Source: Cedecea davisae DSM 4568
GTDB lineage: Bacteria; Pseudomonadota; Gammaproteobacteria; Enterobacterales; Enterobacteriaceae
DNA length: 64,000 nucleotides
Direction: 5' to 3'
Assembly: GCF_000412335.2 (NCBI RefSeq)
Contig: NZ_KE161030.1
Span: 894,490-958,489, forward strand
The translations under genes were made by a program, and so were the position numbers. Shown here in pieces: positions 9,935-19,671 of this stretch (position 1 is its first letter; each line of letters opens with the position of its first letter). A model generated the notes under the pieces. It did no database searches. It was given only the letters and a program-made list of their open reading frames with translations, and was not told the DNA's origin.

Positions 9935-11320
9935 ATGACTGAAATTGAAAAAAGCCGTCGCGACTTCCTCAGCGGCACGGGCACAGTTGCCGCAGCCTGT
10001 GCCATTTTTGGCGCAACGGGAACCACCGCCTGGGCCGCGAAAGCACCTGCAACCCTTTGTGAGAACGACAACCGCATGAGCGCCATTAGCGAAAAGCACT
10101 ATTATCTGGATAACGTGCTGCTTGAAAACGGGTTTAACTACCAGGACGGCGTGGCCGTCAGTACCCGTACGGTGCTGAATACGCTTGAAATTAAAGACGG
10201 TAAAATTGCTGCCCTGCACGCCAACAAATCGCACCCGGACGGCGCGCTGCACGCCTATGACGCGGGCGGCAAACTGCTGCTCCCGGCGATGCGCGATATG
10301 CATATCCACCTCGATAAAACCTTCTACGGCGGCCCGTGGCAGGTACATAACCGCCCGGAAGGCACCACCATCATGGACATGATTGCCTATGAGCGGAAAA
10401 TTTTGCCCGAACTCCAGCCGTATACCCGCGAACGTGCCGGAAAGCTTATCGACCTGATCCAGTCGAAGGGCTCTACCGTGGCGCGCAGCCACTGCAATAT
10501 TGAGCCGGTTTCCGGCCTTAAAAACCTCGAAAACCTGATGGCGGTGCTGGAGCAGAGGAAAGCCGGGCTGAGCTGTGAAATCGTGGCTTTTCCTCAGCAC
10601 GGCCTGTTGCTGTCTAAATCCGAGCCGCTGATGCGGGAAGCGATGCAGGCCGGGGCGCATTATGTTGGCGGCCTGGACCCGACCAACGTGGACGGGGCGA
10701 TGGAAAAATCCCTCGACACCATGTTCCAGATAGCGCTCGACTACAACAAAGGGGTGGACATTCACCTGCACGAAACCAGCCCGGCAGGCGTGGCGGCGGT
10801 GAATTATATGGTTGAGACGGTTGAAAAAACGCCTCAGCTTAAGGGCAAGCTGACCATCAGCCACGGCTTTGCGCTGGCAATGCTCACCCCGCAGCAGGTG
10901 GACGAGATTGCCACGCGCATGGCTGCACAGCAGATTTCCATCGCCTCAACGGTGCCGATTGGCACTCTGCATATGCCGCTCAAGCAGTTGCAGCAGAAAG
11001 GCGTAATGGTGATGACCGGCACCGACAGCGTTATCGATCACTGGTCGCCGTATGGCCTGGGCGACATGCTGGAAAAAGCCAATCTCTATGCGCAGCTTTA
11101 TGTTCGCCCGAGCGAGCTTAGCCTGTCGCGTTCGCTTGCCATTGCCACCGGCAATATTTTGCCGCTGAACGATAAAGGCGAGCAGGTTTGGCCGAAGCCG
11201 CAGGATGAGGCGAGTTTTGTGCTGGTGGATGCTTCTTGTTCGGCGGAGGCGGTGGCGCGTATCTCCCCGCGCACCGCGACGTTCCATCAGGGCAACCTGG
11301 TGTGGGGAAATGTTAGCTAA
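9935..11320 (+). CDS. Tat-exported cytosine-deaminase-like amidohydrolase
   Basis: A 461-residue amidohydrolase-superfamily enzyme. It begins with a twin-arginine signal (KSRRDFLS, Arg8-Arg9, then a hydrophobic stretch to about residue 35). The metal-binding plan is intact: HIHLDK (His123, His125), later HLHE, SHGFAL and a C-terminal TGTDS aspartate. The LDKTF and HCNIEP context resembles CodA-like deaminases acting on cyclic amides, but most of those are cytoplasmic. The substrate may be a pyrimidine, creatinine-like or other heterocycle. It is probably co-transcribed with the ankyrin gene and controlled by the AllS-like regulator. Export as a folded enzyme is inferred from the signal. Confidence 0.82.
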   Translation: MTEIEKSRRDFLSGTGTVAAACAIFGATGTTAWAAKAPATLCENDNRMSAISEKHYYLDNVLLENGFNYQDGVAVSTRTVLNTLEIKDGKIAALHANKSHPDGALHAYDAGGKLLLPAMRDMHIHLDKTFYGGPWQVHNRPEGTTIMDMIAYERKILPELQPYTRERAGKLIDLIQSKGSTVARSHCNIEPVSGLKNLENLMAVLEQRKAGLSCEIVAFPQHGLLLSKSEPLMREAMQAGAHYVGGLDPTNVDGAMEKSLDTMFQIALDYNKGVDIHLHETSPAGVAAVNYMVETVEKTPQLKGKLTISHGFALAMLTPQQVDEIATRMAAQQISIASTVPIGTLHMPLKQLQQKGVMVMTGTDSVIDHWSPYGLGDMLEKANLYAQLYVRPSELSLSRSLAIATGNILPLNDKGEQVWPKPQDEASFVLVDASCSAEAVARISPRTATFHQGNLVWGNVS

Positions 11321-11326
11321 AAACAA

Positions 11327-11350
11327 AATAGCCTGCGCAAGCAGGCTATT
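11327..11350. terminator. Bidirectional terminator, amidohydrolase and uspG
   Basis: A 10-bp stem (AATAGCCTGC/GCAGGCTATT) has a GCAA tetraloop and lies between converging genes. The minus-strand transcript ends in ATTTTGTTTTT, a good U-tract for uspG; the plus strand has a weaker TATT tail. Confidence 0.85.
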
Positions 11351-11358
11351 TATTCCCG

Positions 11359-11790
11359 TTAGCGGATAACAAAGACCGGGAAATGCGCGTGTCGAATAAT
11401 ACTCGAGGCGTTAGACCCCAGCAGATGGGTTGAAACCGAAGGATTCCTTGAGCCAACAATAATCACGTCGGCATGAATTTCCTGAGCCAGTTCGTTTACT
11501 TCGTCGCGCACCGAGCCGTAGCGAATATCGACAATTACGCGTTCTTTGGGCAGCGAGAAATGCCCGCGCAATTCCTCCATTTTTTCTTCGGCATTTTTCT
11601 TCAGGTATTCGTCGAACTTGCGGATATCAGAAGAAAAACCGTGGGTATTAAACAGCGGGGATTTGGGCAGAACGTACAGCAGGTGGATGGTGCCGGAGGA
11701 CTCTTTCGCGAGGTATTCGGCGTGACGGATGGCTTTATCGGTGAGTTCCATTTCAAAAACATCCACCGGCATTAAGATGGTTTTATACAT
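11359..11790 (-). CDS. uspG: Universal stress protein UspG
   Basis: A 143-residue single-domain universal stress protein, closely matching E. coli UspG (142 residues). It starts [20 protein letters not shown] and ends with the ATP-binding loop [17 protein letters not shown] (G-2x-G-9x-G-S/T type), followed by [14 protein letters not shown]. Members of the UspFG group bind nucleotide and affect stress survival and adhesion. In E. coli uspG is near ahpCF; here it stands alone, converging on the amidohydrolase. Confidence 0.93.
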   Translation of the reverse strand: MYKTILMPVDVFEMELTDKAIRHAEYLAKESSGTIHLLYVLPKSPLFNTHGFSSDIRKFDEYLKKNAEEKMEELRGHFSLPKERVIVDIRYGSVRDEVNELAQEIHADVIIVGSRNPSVSTHLLGSNASSIIRHAHFPVFVIR

Positions 11791-12002
11791 CGTTAATCTC
11801 CTTTTGGTAACGTTTCAGTAATCCTGGCACTAACGGCCTGAGAAATCAGTTTGATTTCATCTGGTTTGCGATCTGCGTGTTAATAAACCTATTTAAATTA
11901 GCGGCTATCAAAATGGGGGCAATTGTTTGTATGATACGCCGGTTACGGCTGTTTTTAAGGCCGGACATAAAAATATCAAATTAATACCGAGGATGATTCT
12001 GG

Positions 12003-12353
12003 ATGGCTACAAAGATCCTGATGCAGAACCCGCGTACCGGTGAAACGGTAACCGGCTTCTATGGTTTTTCATGGACTACACTGTTTTTTGGCTCGTTCCC
12101 TGCGCTGTTCCGTAAGGACTTCATTACCTTTATCGGCGTATTTGTTGTGCTGCTGATCCTGGGCTTCATTACTCTTGGGATTGGTTCGATGATCGCGATG
12201 ATCGTCTGGGCATTTATGTACAACAAATATTACACCGTTAATCTGGTGAAAAAGGGCTTTGCCTTTGCCGGTACGCACACTGAAAACCAGGTTGCTGCCA
12301 GCCGCGTGGGGTTAATCCTCAACGCGGATAATTGCCGAACCTACGCTCAGTAA
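12003..12353 (+). CDS. DUF2628-like small membrane protein
   Basis: A 116-residue protein. The N-terminal ~20 residues are polar (ILMQNPRTGETVTGFYGFSW). Two membrane segments follow, around residues 26-36 and 40-70 (FVVLLILGFITLGIGSMIAMIVWAF). A YNKYYTVNLVKKGF segment comes next, the layout seen in DUF2628 membrane proteins. GAGGA lies about 9 bases before the ATG. It is monocistronic, closed by a strong terminator. Function is unknown. Confidence 0.7.
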   Translation: MATKILMQNPRTGETVTGFYGFSWTTLFFGSFPALFRKDFITFIGVFVVLLILGFITLGIGSMIAMIVWAFMYNKYYTVNLVKKGFAFAGTHTENQVAASRVGLILNADNCRTYAQ

Positions 12354-12370
12354 TTGCCGGGTTGATAGCA

Positions 12371-12395
12371 AAAAAGCGCCTCTGGGGCGCTTTTT
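12371..12395 (+). terminator. Rho-independent terminator
   Basis: GCGCC/GGCGC stem with a five-base loop, flanked by AAAAA and TTTTT, which extend the pairing and act as U-tracts in both directions. It lies between the DUF2628-like gene and the converging SDR gene. Confidence 0.9.
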
Positions 12396-12416
12396 CTGTT
12401 TTATCGGCATGACAGC

Positions 12417-13190
12417 TTAGTTGCGCCCAGCCATTACGCCGCCGTCCACGTCCCACAGCGCGCCGGTAACCCAGCTGGTATTGTCGGACAGCAGGAAGCT
12501 CACCACTTCTGCCACATCGCGCGGAGTGCCTACGCGGCCAATCGGGTGGAAGCTGTCAAAACTGCCCATCACGCCCGCGACATCTTCTTTAGGAATAAAA
12601 CCTTCATAAATCGGCGTGTGCACCACCGCCGGAGAAACAGCATTGACGCGGATGCCCTGCGGCCCAAGCTCAATGGCGAGATTCTTAGTCAAAGCGTGCA
12701 AACCGGCTTTTGCCATTGAATAGGCGGAAGAAGGCGTTGCGCCGATGGCCTGCTGCGCCCACATGGAACCGATATTCACGATAGAACCTTTAGTCCCGGC
12801 GGCCACCATGTTTTTCACCACTTCGCGGGTGATGAAGAATGTTGCGCGGTTAATGTTCATATACATGTCGTAGTCGGCTTCTTCATGCTCGATAAACGGT
12901 TTTGGGAAGAAAACCCCGGCGGCGTTCACCAGCAGGCTGATGTCACGATGCTCAGCGTTAATCGCGCTTATCACGCTCTGCATACCTTCGCGGCTCATCA
13001 GGTCGGCCACGATGACCGACACTTCGCCCAGAGCGGAGAGCGCCTGGCGTGCCTGCTCTGCTTTCTCTGCCCGGTTGCCTACCAGCACAACTTTGCCGCC
13101 GTTTTCCAGCACCATACGGGCGCTTTCCAGGCCCATGCCGCTGGTGCCGCCAACAACTAAAAGTTTTTTACCAACAAATGATGCGGACAT
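12417..13190 (-). CDS. SDR-family oxidoreductase
   Basis: A 257-residue classical short-chain dehydrogenase/reductase with a Rossmann fold. It has GGTSGMG for the dinucleotide pyrophosphate, NAAG, catalytic Ser in NIGSMW and the YSMAK tyrosine-lysine pair, and ends in the family's WDVDGG region. An N-R pair after the second strand (LVGNRAEK) suggests NADP(H) preference. The substrate is unknown. It diverges from a LysR-type gene across 164 bases, suggesting control by that regulator. Confidence 0.87.
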   Translation of the reverse strand: MSASFVGKKLLVVGGTSGMGLESARMVLENGGKVVLVGNRAEKAEQARQALSALGEVSVIVADLMSREGMQSVISAINAEHRDISLLVNAAGVFFPKPFIEHEEADYDMYMNINRATFFITREVVKNMVAAGTKGSIVNIGSMWAQQAIGATPSSAYSMAKAGLHALTKNLAIELGPQGIRVNAVSPAVVHTPIYEGFIPKEDVAGVMGSFDSFHPIGRVGTPRDVAEVVSFLLSDNTSWVTGALWDVDGGVMAGRN

Positions 13191-13354
13191 TGTGACCTCG
13201 TTTTATTTTACTGAATAACAGGAGAGCAGCCCGTTCTGGCGCTCCGGAATGGGCTCAGAATGCCAGCCTCCCTCCGGCGTGGCGAAGCATAAGAACTTGC
13301 ATAACGAGAAAGAAAAACTATCTTGTAAGCAATGTGAGCGAATAGAGAAAAAAG

Positions 13355-14263
13355 ATGAGGTCGCTAAACCGTCTTAAATGGCTGCACGCGTTTGAAGCAG
13401 CCGCGCGCCACGGCAGCTTTACCGGGGCGGCAGAGGAGCTGGGCGTCACGCCTGCGGCGGTTGGCCAACTGGTTCGTTCGCTGGAGGAATGGGTAGGCCA
13501 CCCGCTGCTGCACCGCACCCGCAGCGGCAAAGAAAGGCTTAGTCTGGTAGCCGAAGCAAAAGAAGCGTTGCAGGACATCACCGCCGGGCTGGACAGCCTG
13601 GAGCAGGGCCTTAACAAACTGCGGGGCGCGAGGGCCAGAGCGGTCGTGGTTATCACGGCTTCGCAGGTGCTGATGATGAACTGGCTGATGGAGCGGCTAA
13701 ACCGCTTTTCAGAGCAGCACGACAGCATCGATCTGCGCCTCAACGTCACCGAAAAACTGACCGACGTGCTGCACGGTGAGGCCGACGTGGGAATCCGCTG
13801 CGGCCCCGGAAACTGGCCCGGTTTGCAGTCAACGTGGCTGATGGATGAAGAGGCGGTTATCGTGTGTAGCCCGCAGCTGCTGGGCGGCGTTACCGAGGCC
13901 GACTGGCTGTCGAAGCAAAAGCTTATCTTTGATGACACGCCTCATCCCGGCGCGGATTTCCCCACGTGGGAGAGGATTCTGGCAAATATCGGCGTACCGG
14001 CATCTCAGCAAAATGGGCTACACATCAACTCCACGTCTGCGGTGATACTGGCTGCGCTGAGCGGGCGCGGCGTGGCGGTTGTACGCAAAGCTCTGGTGCA
14101 GCAGCTGATTGAGCATGGGCAGCTGCGCCAGCTGTTCCCGCAGCATAAATGGCCGCTTCGCTGGTCTTATTTTATAGTCCGTTCAGAAAGATCGACCCGC
14201 CGCCAGGAGGTCTCGCTGTTCCACGACTGGCTGGTGGCCGATGTGGGCGCTACGATTAAATGA
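13355..14263 (+). CDS. LysR-family regulator, GcvA-like
   Basis: A 302-residue LysR-type regulator. The N-terminal winged helix reads [32 protein letters not shown] and the C-terminal effector domain includes [22 protein letters not shown], the pattern of the GcvA/AmpR branch. It diverges from the SDR gene, its likely target. Its stop overlaps the start of the following DUF445 gene (ATGATG context), so the two are translationally coupled. Confidence 0.87.
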   Translation: MRSLNRLKWLHAFEAAARHGSFTGAAEELGVTPAAVGQLVRSLEEWVGHPLLHRTRSGKERLSLVAEAKEALQDITAGLDSLEQGLNKLRGARARAVVVITASQVLMMNWLMERLNRFSEQHDSIDLRLNVTEKLTDVLHGEADVGIRCGPGNWPGLQSTWLMDEEAVIVCSPQLLGGVTEADWLSKQKLIFDDTPHPGADFPTWERILANIGVPASQQNGLHINSTSAVILAALSGRGVAVVRKALVQQLIEHGQLRQLFPQHKWPLRWSYFIVRSERSTRRQEVSLFHDWLVADVGATIK

Positions 14264-15549
14264 TGGAAAAACTGACTGAATTAAAGCGCGCGAAGCGGCT
14301 GGCTCTCTCATTACTGCTGATTGCTGCCGCCGTATTTATCGCGACTCTGTTTATGCCGCCCGGTTTCTGGGTTAGCGGCCTGAAGGCTATTTCTGAGGCC
14401 GCTATGGTCGGCGCGCTGGCGGACTGGTTTGCCGTGGTGGCGCTTTTTCGCCGCGTGCCGATCCCGTTTATTTCCCGCCATACGGCGATTATTCCGCGTA
14501 ATAAAGACCGGATTGGCGACAATCTCGGCGTCTTTGTTCAGGAGAAATTTCTTGATACCCAGTCGCTAATTAACCTTATCCGCCGTCACGAACCGGCCCA
14601 GATGATGGGCGCCTGGTTCAGCCAGCCGGATAACGCGCGGCGCGTGGGGCAGCATTTGCTCAAGGTGATGGAGGCCTTTCTGTCGCTAACCGATGATGCC
14701 CGCATTCAGGGGCTTATTCGCAGGGCGGTGCATAAGGCGATTGATAAAGTCGACCTGAGCTACTCCAGCGCATTGCTGCTGGAGAGCCTGACCAAAAATA
14801 ATCGGCACCAGGCGCTGCTGGACTCGGTTATTGCCCAACTGCTGACGCTGCTTGCCAAACCTTCAAGTCGGGCGTTTATCGCCCACCAGATAGAACACTG
14901 GCTGGAAACCGAGCACCCGATCAAAGCTAAAGTGCTGCCGACCGAGTGGTTGGGCGAGCAGAGCGCGGAGCTGGTGACGGACGCGGTAAATTCTCTGCTT
15001 GATGATGTTAGCCAGGATCGTGCGCATCAAATTCGCGGCGCTTTCGACCGCGCCGTTCAGCGCCTGATCGAAAATCTGAAAAACGATCCTGAAATGGCGG
15101 CGAAAGCGGAAAGCATCAAAGAGTATCTGAAAGGGGACGAGAAATTTAATCTCTACCTTGGCGAGCTGTGGAACGACCTGCGCGGCTGGCTGAAGGCGGA
15201 TATCGCCAGCGATGACTCAAGAGTACAAAAACGTATTGCCGAAGCGGGGCAATGGCTGGGTGAAACGCTGATGGCGGACGCCTCCCTGCGCGCCTCGCTT
15301 AACGAGCACCTTGAGCAGGCTGCAAGGCAGGTTGCGCCGGACTTCTCCGCGTTTCTTACCCGCCACATCAGCGACACGGTAAAAAGCTGGGATGCAAAAG
15401 ATATGTCGCGCCAGATTGAGCTTAATATTGGCAAAGATCTGCAATTTATCCGCATCAACGGCACGCTGGTGGGCGGCACGGTTGGGCTGCTGCTATACCT
15501 GCTTTCTCAACTGCCGGGCCTGATGGCGGGGTGGGGCATTCATTTTTAA
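14260..15549 (+). CDS. yjiN: DUF445 family membrane protein, YjiN-like
   Basis: A 429-residue DUF445 protein close to E. coli YjiN (426 residues). An N-terminal hairpin of two membrane helices (residues ~13-32 and ~36-60, with [20 protein letters not shown]) is followed by a long helical soluble region. A C-terminal membrane helix lies near residue 400-425 ([20 protein letters not shown]). [10 protein letters not shown] and [19 protein letters not shown] are family hallmarks. The function of YjiN-type proteins is not established. Start overlaps the LysR stop by 4 bases. Confidence 0.85.
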   Translation: MMEKLTELKRAKRLALSLLLIAAAVFIATLFMPPGFWVSGLKAISEAAMVGALADWFAVVALFRRVPIPFISRHTAIIPRNKDRIGDNLGVFVQEKFLDTQSLINLIRRHEPAQMMGAWFSQPDNARRVGQHLLKVMEAFLSLTDDARIQGLIRRAVHKAIDKVDLSYSSALLLESLTKNNRHQALLDSVIAQLLTLLAKPSSRAFIAHQIEHWLETEHPIKAKVLPTEWLGEQSAELVTDAVNSLLDDVSQDRAHQIRGAFDRAVQRLIENLKNDPEMAAKAESIKEYLKGDEKFNLYLGELWNDLRGWLKADIASDDSRVQKRIAEAGQWLGETLMADASLRASLNEHLEQAARQVAPDFSAFLTRHISDTVKSWDAKDMSRQIELNIGKDLQFIRINGTLVGGTVGLLLYLLSQLPGLMAGWGIHF

Positions 15550-15550
15550 G

Positions 15551-15576
15551 GCACGGAGCGGTTTGCGGCTCCGTGC
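15551..15576 (+). terminator. Terminator after yjiN-like gene
   Basis: A 9-bp perfect stem (GCACGGAGC/GCTCCGTGC) with an eight-base loop, followed by TTTGAGCTTTG. It separates the converging yjiN-like and MFS genes; the U-tract is short. Confidence 0.65.
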
Positions 15577-15598
15577 TTTGAGCTTTGCCCTGGGGCTG

Positions 15599-16777
15599 TT
15601 AATCCGCCAGTTGAGTTCTCGCCAGCCTTTTTTCCAGCAGCCAAATAAACGGCGGCAGCAGGGCGGAGCTGGCTGCGGCCAGGAGCAGCAGCTGGTTAAG
15701 CGAGCGTGTTGTCATCTCTGTGGCCGGAAAGATGATGGCCGGGATGAAAAATGCCAGAGCGGTCAGCAGATGCATAATCGCGGTTTGCAGCGAGTTGAAC
15801 CCGGCTCGCCACTCGTCTTTAGGGTAACGGATAGAGACAACAGAACTGGCTACAAGGCGGCAATAAGAGGTGCTGATAAAGATAACCATAAACAGCCAGC
15901 CCGCCGCAGAGCCGGACAGCGGCAGAGTAAAAGCCGCGAGGTAAAACGCGCCTGAAAGCAGCGTGATGCAAAAAGCAGAATACTTATTGGCAAGCATGCC
16001 GGTGAGCTTTGTTGCCAGAAGCCCGGCAATACCGCCCAGCAAAAACAACCACGCTAAATTCCCCTCTGCGGCCTGCATTCTCTGGATTAATAGTGGGACC
16101 AGTACCGGGATAATCAGCATTGGGCTGAACTGCGCCAGCCCTGTGGCGGAAGCAAAAAGCAGCAGCTCCGGGGTGATTTTCAGACGCCCTGCGGTTCCTT
16201 CCAGGCGCGGCTCCTGAGGCACAAAAACCATCACCAGCGCCGATGAAATAAAGCACAGCAGGCCAATAACGCCCAGCGCCAAATGCCAGTGAAAATGGCT
16301 GCAAATGAACAGCACTGCAGGCATGCCGACAATACTCACCGCTGAAAAAGAAGCGAGAACCGTCGCCAGTACCTTCGCGCGTTGCGCCGGTGGGGTGAGG
16401 TTAATCATTAGCCCAATGCCTACGCCCATGGTGGTGCCGCCGATAAAACCAGCCAGCAGGCGGAGCACCAGCAGCATGTCAAAGCTTGAAGTGGCGGTGA
16501 TAGCCAGCGTCAGCAGGCCGAGCAGCGCCATATTGCTTACCAGCAGGCGCTTTTTATTGAGCTTATCGACCCATAAAAAAGCGCCAATCCCTGAAATGAC
16601 CGCCGCCAGGGTGTAGATCCCCGTAATATAGCCGGACCAGGTGACGGGCACGGAAAAGTCCGGAGCCATAAAGGTAAATACGGGATTGAAAACCATATAT
16701 TCCAGAGCGTTGGTAAATTGCAGAAAAGCGATTGTCAGGGCGATAACCGTGAGTCTTTTATTGTCAGTGCGGAGCAT
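15599..16777 (-). CDS. MFS transporter
   Basis: A 392-residue major facilitator with 12 predicted helices. It belongs to the sugar-efflux/arabinose-efflux-like (AraJ, DHA1) type: TWSGYITGIYTLAAVISGIGAFLWVDKLNKKRLLV forms helix 2 and the A-motif loop, and LRLLAGFIGGTTMGVGIGLM is motif C-like. I use the ATG of MLRTDNKR, with AGG upstream, rather than one ten codons earlier that lacks an SD. It diverges from a LysR gene. Direction and substrate are unknown; efflux is a reasonable guess. Confidence 0.83.
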   Translation of the reverse strand: MLRTDNKRLTVIALTIAFLQFTNALEYMVFNPVFTFMAPDFSVPVTWSGYITGIYTLAAVISGIGAFLWVDKLNKKRLLVSNMALLGLLTLAITATSSFDMLLVLRLLAGFIGGTTMGVGIGLMINLTPPAQRAKVLATVLASFSAVSIVGMPAVLFICSHFHWHLALGVIGLLCFISSALVMVFVPQEPRLEGTAGRLKITPELLLFASATGLAQFSPMLIIPVLVPLLIQRMQAAEGNLAWLFLLGGIAGLLATKLTGMLANKYSAFCITLLSGAFYLAAFTLPLSGSAAGWLFMVIFISTSYCRLVASSVVSIRYPKDEWRAGFNSLQTAIMHLLTALAFFIPAIIFPATEMTTRSLNQLLLLAAASSALLPPFIWLLEKRLARTQLAD

Positions 16778-16880
16778 ATACAGAGCCTGTGAAAATGAGA
16801 TGAACACAGTTTGTCATATGGTGAAAAGGGTGATTAGCCGTTAAAATTAGCAATCATTTTTATCAATAATGGGATAATCA

Positions 16881-17813
16881 ATGCGCCCGAAAATGGACCT
16901 GAATGCCCTGCGTGTTTTTGTTGAAGTGGCAAAGCACGGCAGCTTTTCCGGGGCCGCAAAAGCGCAGGGAATGCCGACCTCGAACGTCAGCCGCCAGGTG
17001 CAGCAGCTGGAGGAGCGGCTGAACCTCAGATTGATCGAGCGCACCACCCGGCACCTGAAGCTGACCGAGGCCGGACAGCTGCTTTATACCCGCATGGGCT
17101 CCATGCTGGATGCCCTGACGGACGCCGAAGTGGCGCTTTCGCTCCAGCAAAATCAGCTCACCGGGCAGCTTCGCCTGTGCGTGCCCAACGAGATTGGCCC
17201 GGCGCTGTTTGCTAAAGCGCTGGCGGAATTTGCCGTTATGCATCCGCTGCTGGAGATTTCCTGCACCACCAATCTCTCCGGTGAGGAAGTGCTGAAGCAG
17301 GATATTGACCTCGCAGTGATTATCTCTCGCGGCAAAATGGCGGACAGCAGCATCATTGCCCTTCCTTTGCTTACGTTCCCCTGCTGCGTGGTTGCCGCCC
17401 CGCAGCTGTTGCAGAAAGTTGGCCACCCCACGCGCATTGCGCAGCTAAAACAGCTGCCCTGCATTACCACCGTTAGCGCGCTCAACGGCGAGGCGTGGCA
17501 GTTTATGATGAGCGGCGGGCGGTTTAAGAAGGTTGCCGTTAAAGCGCACTACCGGGTGAACAGCGGTGAAATGGCCTTTCAGGCAGCGGTCGCTGGCCTG
17601 GGTTTTGCCATCCTCGCGAAGCAGGCCTGCGCCCGCTATTTGCAGGAGGGAAAACTGGTCGAAGTAGCGCTTGAGCATCAGGCCGCGCCGCTGGCGCTCT
17701 CGATTGTGTATAGCGGGCAAAACTACCTCCCGGCCCGGGTGAAAGCGCTGATTGAATTTTTGCGCCAGTACGCCGGTGATTTGAAAGGCAACTTTTCCAT
17801 CGGCGAAGAGTAA
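16881..17813 (+). CDS. LysR-family regulator
   Basis: A 310-residue LysR-type regulator of the AaeR/CrgA-like branch. The DNA-binding region is MDLNALRVFVEVAKHGSFSGAAKAQGMPTSN..VSRQVQQLEERL, and RLIERTTRHLKLTEAG follows in the classic place. The effector domain spans about residues 92-300. It diverges from the MFS gene over 103 bases and probably controls it. The ATG four codons downstream (MDLNAL) is an alternative start. The 271 bases after it (17,814-18,084) show no gene. Confidence 0.85.
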   Translation: MRPKMDLNALRVFVEVAKHGSFSGAAKAQGMPTSNVSRQVQQLEERLNLRLIERTTRHLKLTEAGQLLYTRMGSMLDALTDAEVALSLQQNQLTGQLRLCVPNEIGPALFAKALAEFAVMHPLLEISCTTNLSGEEVLKQDIDLAVIISRGKMADSSIIALPLLTFPCCVVAAPQLLQKVGHPTRIAQLKQLPCITTVSALNGEAWQFMMSGGRFKKVAVKAHYRVNSGEMAFQAAVAGLGFAILAKQACARYLQEGKLVEVALEHQAAPLALSIVYSGQNYLPARVKALIEFLRQYAGDLKGNFSIGEE

Positions 17814-18084
17814 TTATGCGCCGCGCTGGTGCAGTCAGCCTTTGCACCCGCGCTTTCTGGTGCATTAACGCCCTTAGCTGATGTTTTCCTCCCCCGGCAC
17901 TAAACGCCAAATCTGGCCCCTGGCGGGCAATCAGGCGAGAGGCAAAGGATCGCTTAAGTAGTGAAATATATCGTCTGACCAATTTAACCAGGCAAAGAAA
18001 CAGCCCCGCCTTAATGCGCCAAAATAGCCGCCAGAAGCTGGCACAAAGCTTGCTCAACTCCTGTTAAAGCAACAGGAGAAGAAG

Positions 18085-18738
18085 ATGAGTACAGATAATT
18101 TCCCCGCGATTAAAAAACCAGCGTTGATTATCGTTGATATGCAGAACGACTTTATTCGGGACGGAGCACCGCTGGAGGTGCCGGGCGGCAGGGATATTAT
18201 TGGCCGCAACTTAGCGCTATTGCAGTATTTCCGCGAAACAGGGCAGCCGGTGGTCTTTTTAAGGTGGCTGGCGGTGGAGAACGATCCTAAAAGACGCCTT
18301 GAAGGCAAATTCTCGTGGATGAGCCTGCTTGATGAAACCACCCAGGCCTGCCGCCTCGGTTTTACCCGCCGCTACCGCGATGTGGACGGCGAGCTCGATG
18401 GATCGGCGGTTATTGATGAGCTAACTCCCCAAAATAATGAATTCACCATTTTTAAATACGGCTACGGCGGCTTTTATGGCACTTCGCTGGGGGAGCATTT
18501 ATCCCAGCTTGGAGTCGATACTCTGGTCGTTACCGGCGTGGTGGCCGAGTGCTGCGTGGAAGATACGGTGCGCCAGGCCTGGAACCACGCCTACGCCACG
18601 CTCGCGGTTAGCGATGCCATTGCGGCGATGAGCGAGAAACGCATGGTGGAGTCCATGAGCGTTATTGAAGAGAACTACGGCTGGGTTGCCACAACCTGCC
18701 AGGTTATTTCCCTGCTAAATCAAAATAACAATAAATAA
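18085..18738 (+). CDS. Isochorismatase/nicotinamidase-family hydrolase
   Basis: A 217-residue cysteine hydrolase. The triad is visible: Asp18 in IIVDMQNDF, Lys124 in FKYGYGGFYGT and Cys157 in GVVAECCVEDTVRQA. A non-proline VVAEC replaces the common cis-peptide context. AACAGGAG lies upstream of the ATG. It is followed 9 bases later by a PnuC-type transporter gene, so it may hydrolyse nicotinamide or a related amide taken up by that transporter. N-carbamoyl hydrolases have the same signature, so the substrate is inference. Confidence 0.83.
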   Translation: MSTDNFPAIKKPALIIVDMQNDFIRDGAPLEVPGGRDIIGRNLALLQYFRETGQPVVFLRWLAVENDPKRRLEGKFSWMSLLDETTQACRLGFTRRYRDVDGELDGSAVIDELTPQNNEFTIFKYGYGGFYGTSLGEHLSQLGVDTLVVTGVVAECCVEDTVRQAWNHAYATLAVSDAIAAMSEKRMVESMSVIEENYGWVATTCQVISLLNQNNNK

Positions 18739-18747
18739 GAGGCCGCT

Positions 18748-19497
18748 ATGCTCGAACTTTTTAGTATTCACAACATCATGGTTCATATTCCCCTCGGCAC
18801 CGGCGGCTACGATCTTTCGTGGATTGAAGCTATCGGCACCGTTCTGGGGCTGATTAATATCTGGCTGGCCAGCCGTGAAATCACCATCAATTATTTGTTC
18901 GGCATTTTAAACGTGCTGCTGTTCACGCTGGTGTTCTACCAGATCCAGCTGTATGCCAGCATGCTGCTACAGGTGTTTTTCCTGGTGGCCAATATTGTCG
19001 GCTGGTACATGTGGTATCAAAGCGACAATTCGGCCAGCCCTGCGATGGTGGTCAGATGGATGCCGGTTAAACAGACCCTGGTGGTTTCGATTATCAGCGT
19101 GCTGTGCATCGCGCTGGTGGCGGCGAATATTGATGCGGTGTTTATCTGGCTGAGCAACGTGGCGGTTAGCGTGTTGCAGCTCTTCGGCGTGACGTTACAG
19201 CGCCCGGAAGCGATTCCCGATCCTTACCCGATAGCGGACTCCACCATTATGATCTTGTCGATTGTGGCGACGGTGTTGATGATCAAAAAGTATGTGGAGA
19301 ACTGGATAATCTGGTGCGGGCTGGACGTACTTTCGGTCTGGCTGTATGCGAAGCAGGGCGTCTACTTTATGTCTCTGGAATACACGCTGCTTATCTTCAT
19401 CGCCGCTTTCGGGACGTGGAACTGGATCAAACTTGCTCGTGAAAACCGAGTCTACGCGGGCGGGCAGCAGGGCGCGAAAATAAGCATAACCCCGTAA
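18748..19497 (+). CDS. pnuC: PnuC-family nucleoside/nicotinamide riboside transporter
   Basis: A 249-residue membrane protein with seven predicted helices in the PnuC fold. Conserved features include the early WIEAIGTVLGLINIWLA helix, a tryptophan-rich VGWYMWYQ motif, and C-terminal VLSVWLYAKQGVYFMSLEY and FGTWNWIKLA. PnuC proteins carry nicotinamide riboside by facilitated diffusion, trapped by phosphorylation or hydrolysis. The SD is good (AAGAGG). A paralog for another vitamin (PnuT/PnuX) is possible. It is tightly linked to the upstream isochorismatase-type gene, suggesting a small salvage operon. Confidence 0.82.
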   Translation: MLELFSIHNIMVHIPLGTGGYDLSWIEAIGTVLGLINIWLASREITINYLFGILNVLLFTLVFYQIQLYASMLLQVFFLVANIVGWYMWYQSDNSASPAMVVRWMPVKQTLVVSIISVLCIALVAANIDAVFIWLSNVAVSVLQLFGVTLQRPEAIPDPYPIADSTIMILSIVATVLMIKKYVENWIIWCGLDVLSVWLYAKQGVYFMSLEYTLLIFIAAFGTWNWIKLARENRVYAGGQQGAKISITP

Positions 19498-19671
19498 GGA
19501 TGATCGCTACAGAGTCGTCATTATCTTGCAGCGTTCGGATTTTAGAACGATAAGCGTTGGTACCATATCGACGGCAATTTACGGGAGGTTTAGGTTAGGG
19601 CAACTACTCTTAAGGCTGGGCTGCGGTATCCGCAGTGACTGAGATGTTAACCCTAAAGAAAGGATTTTACG

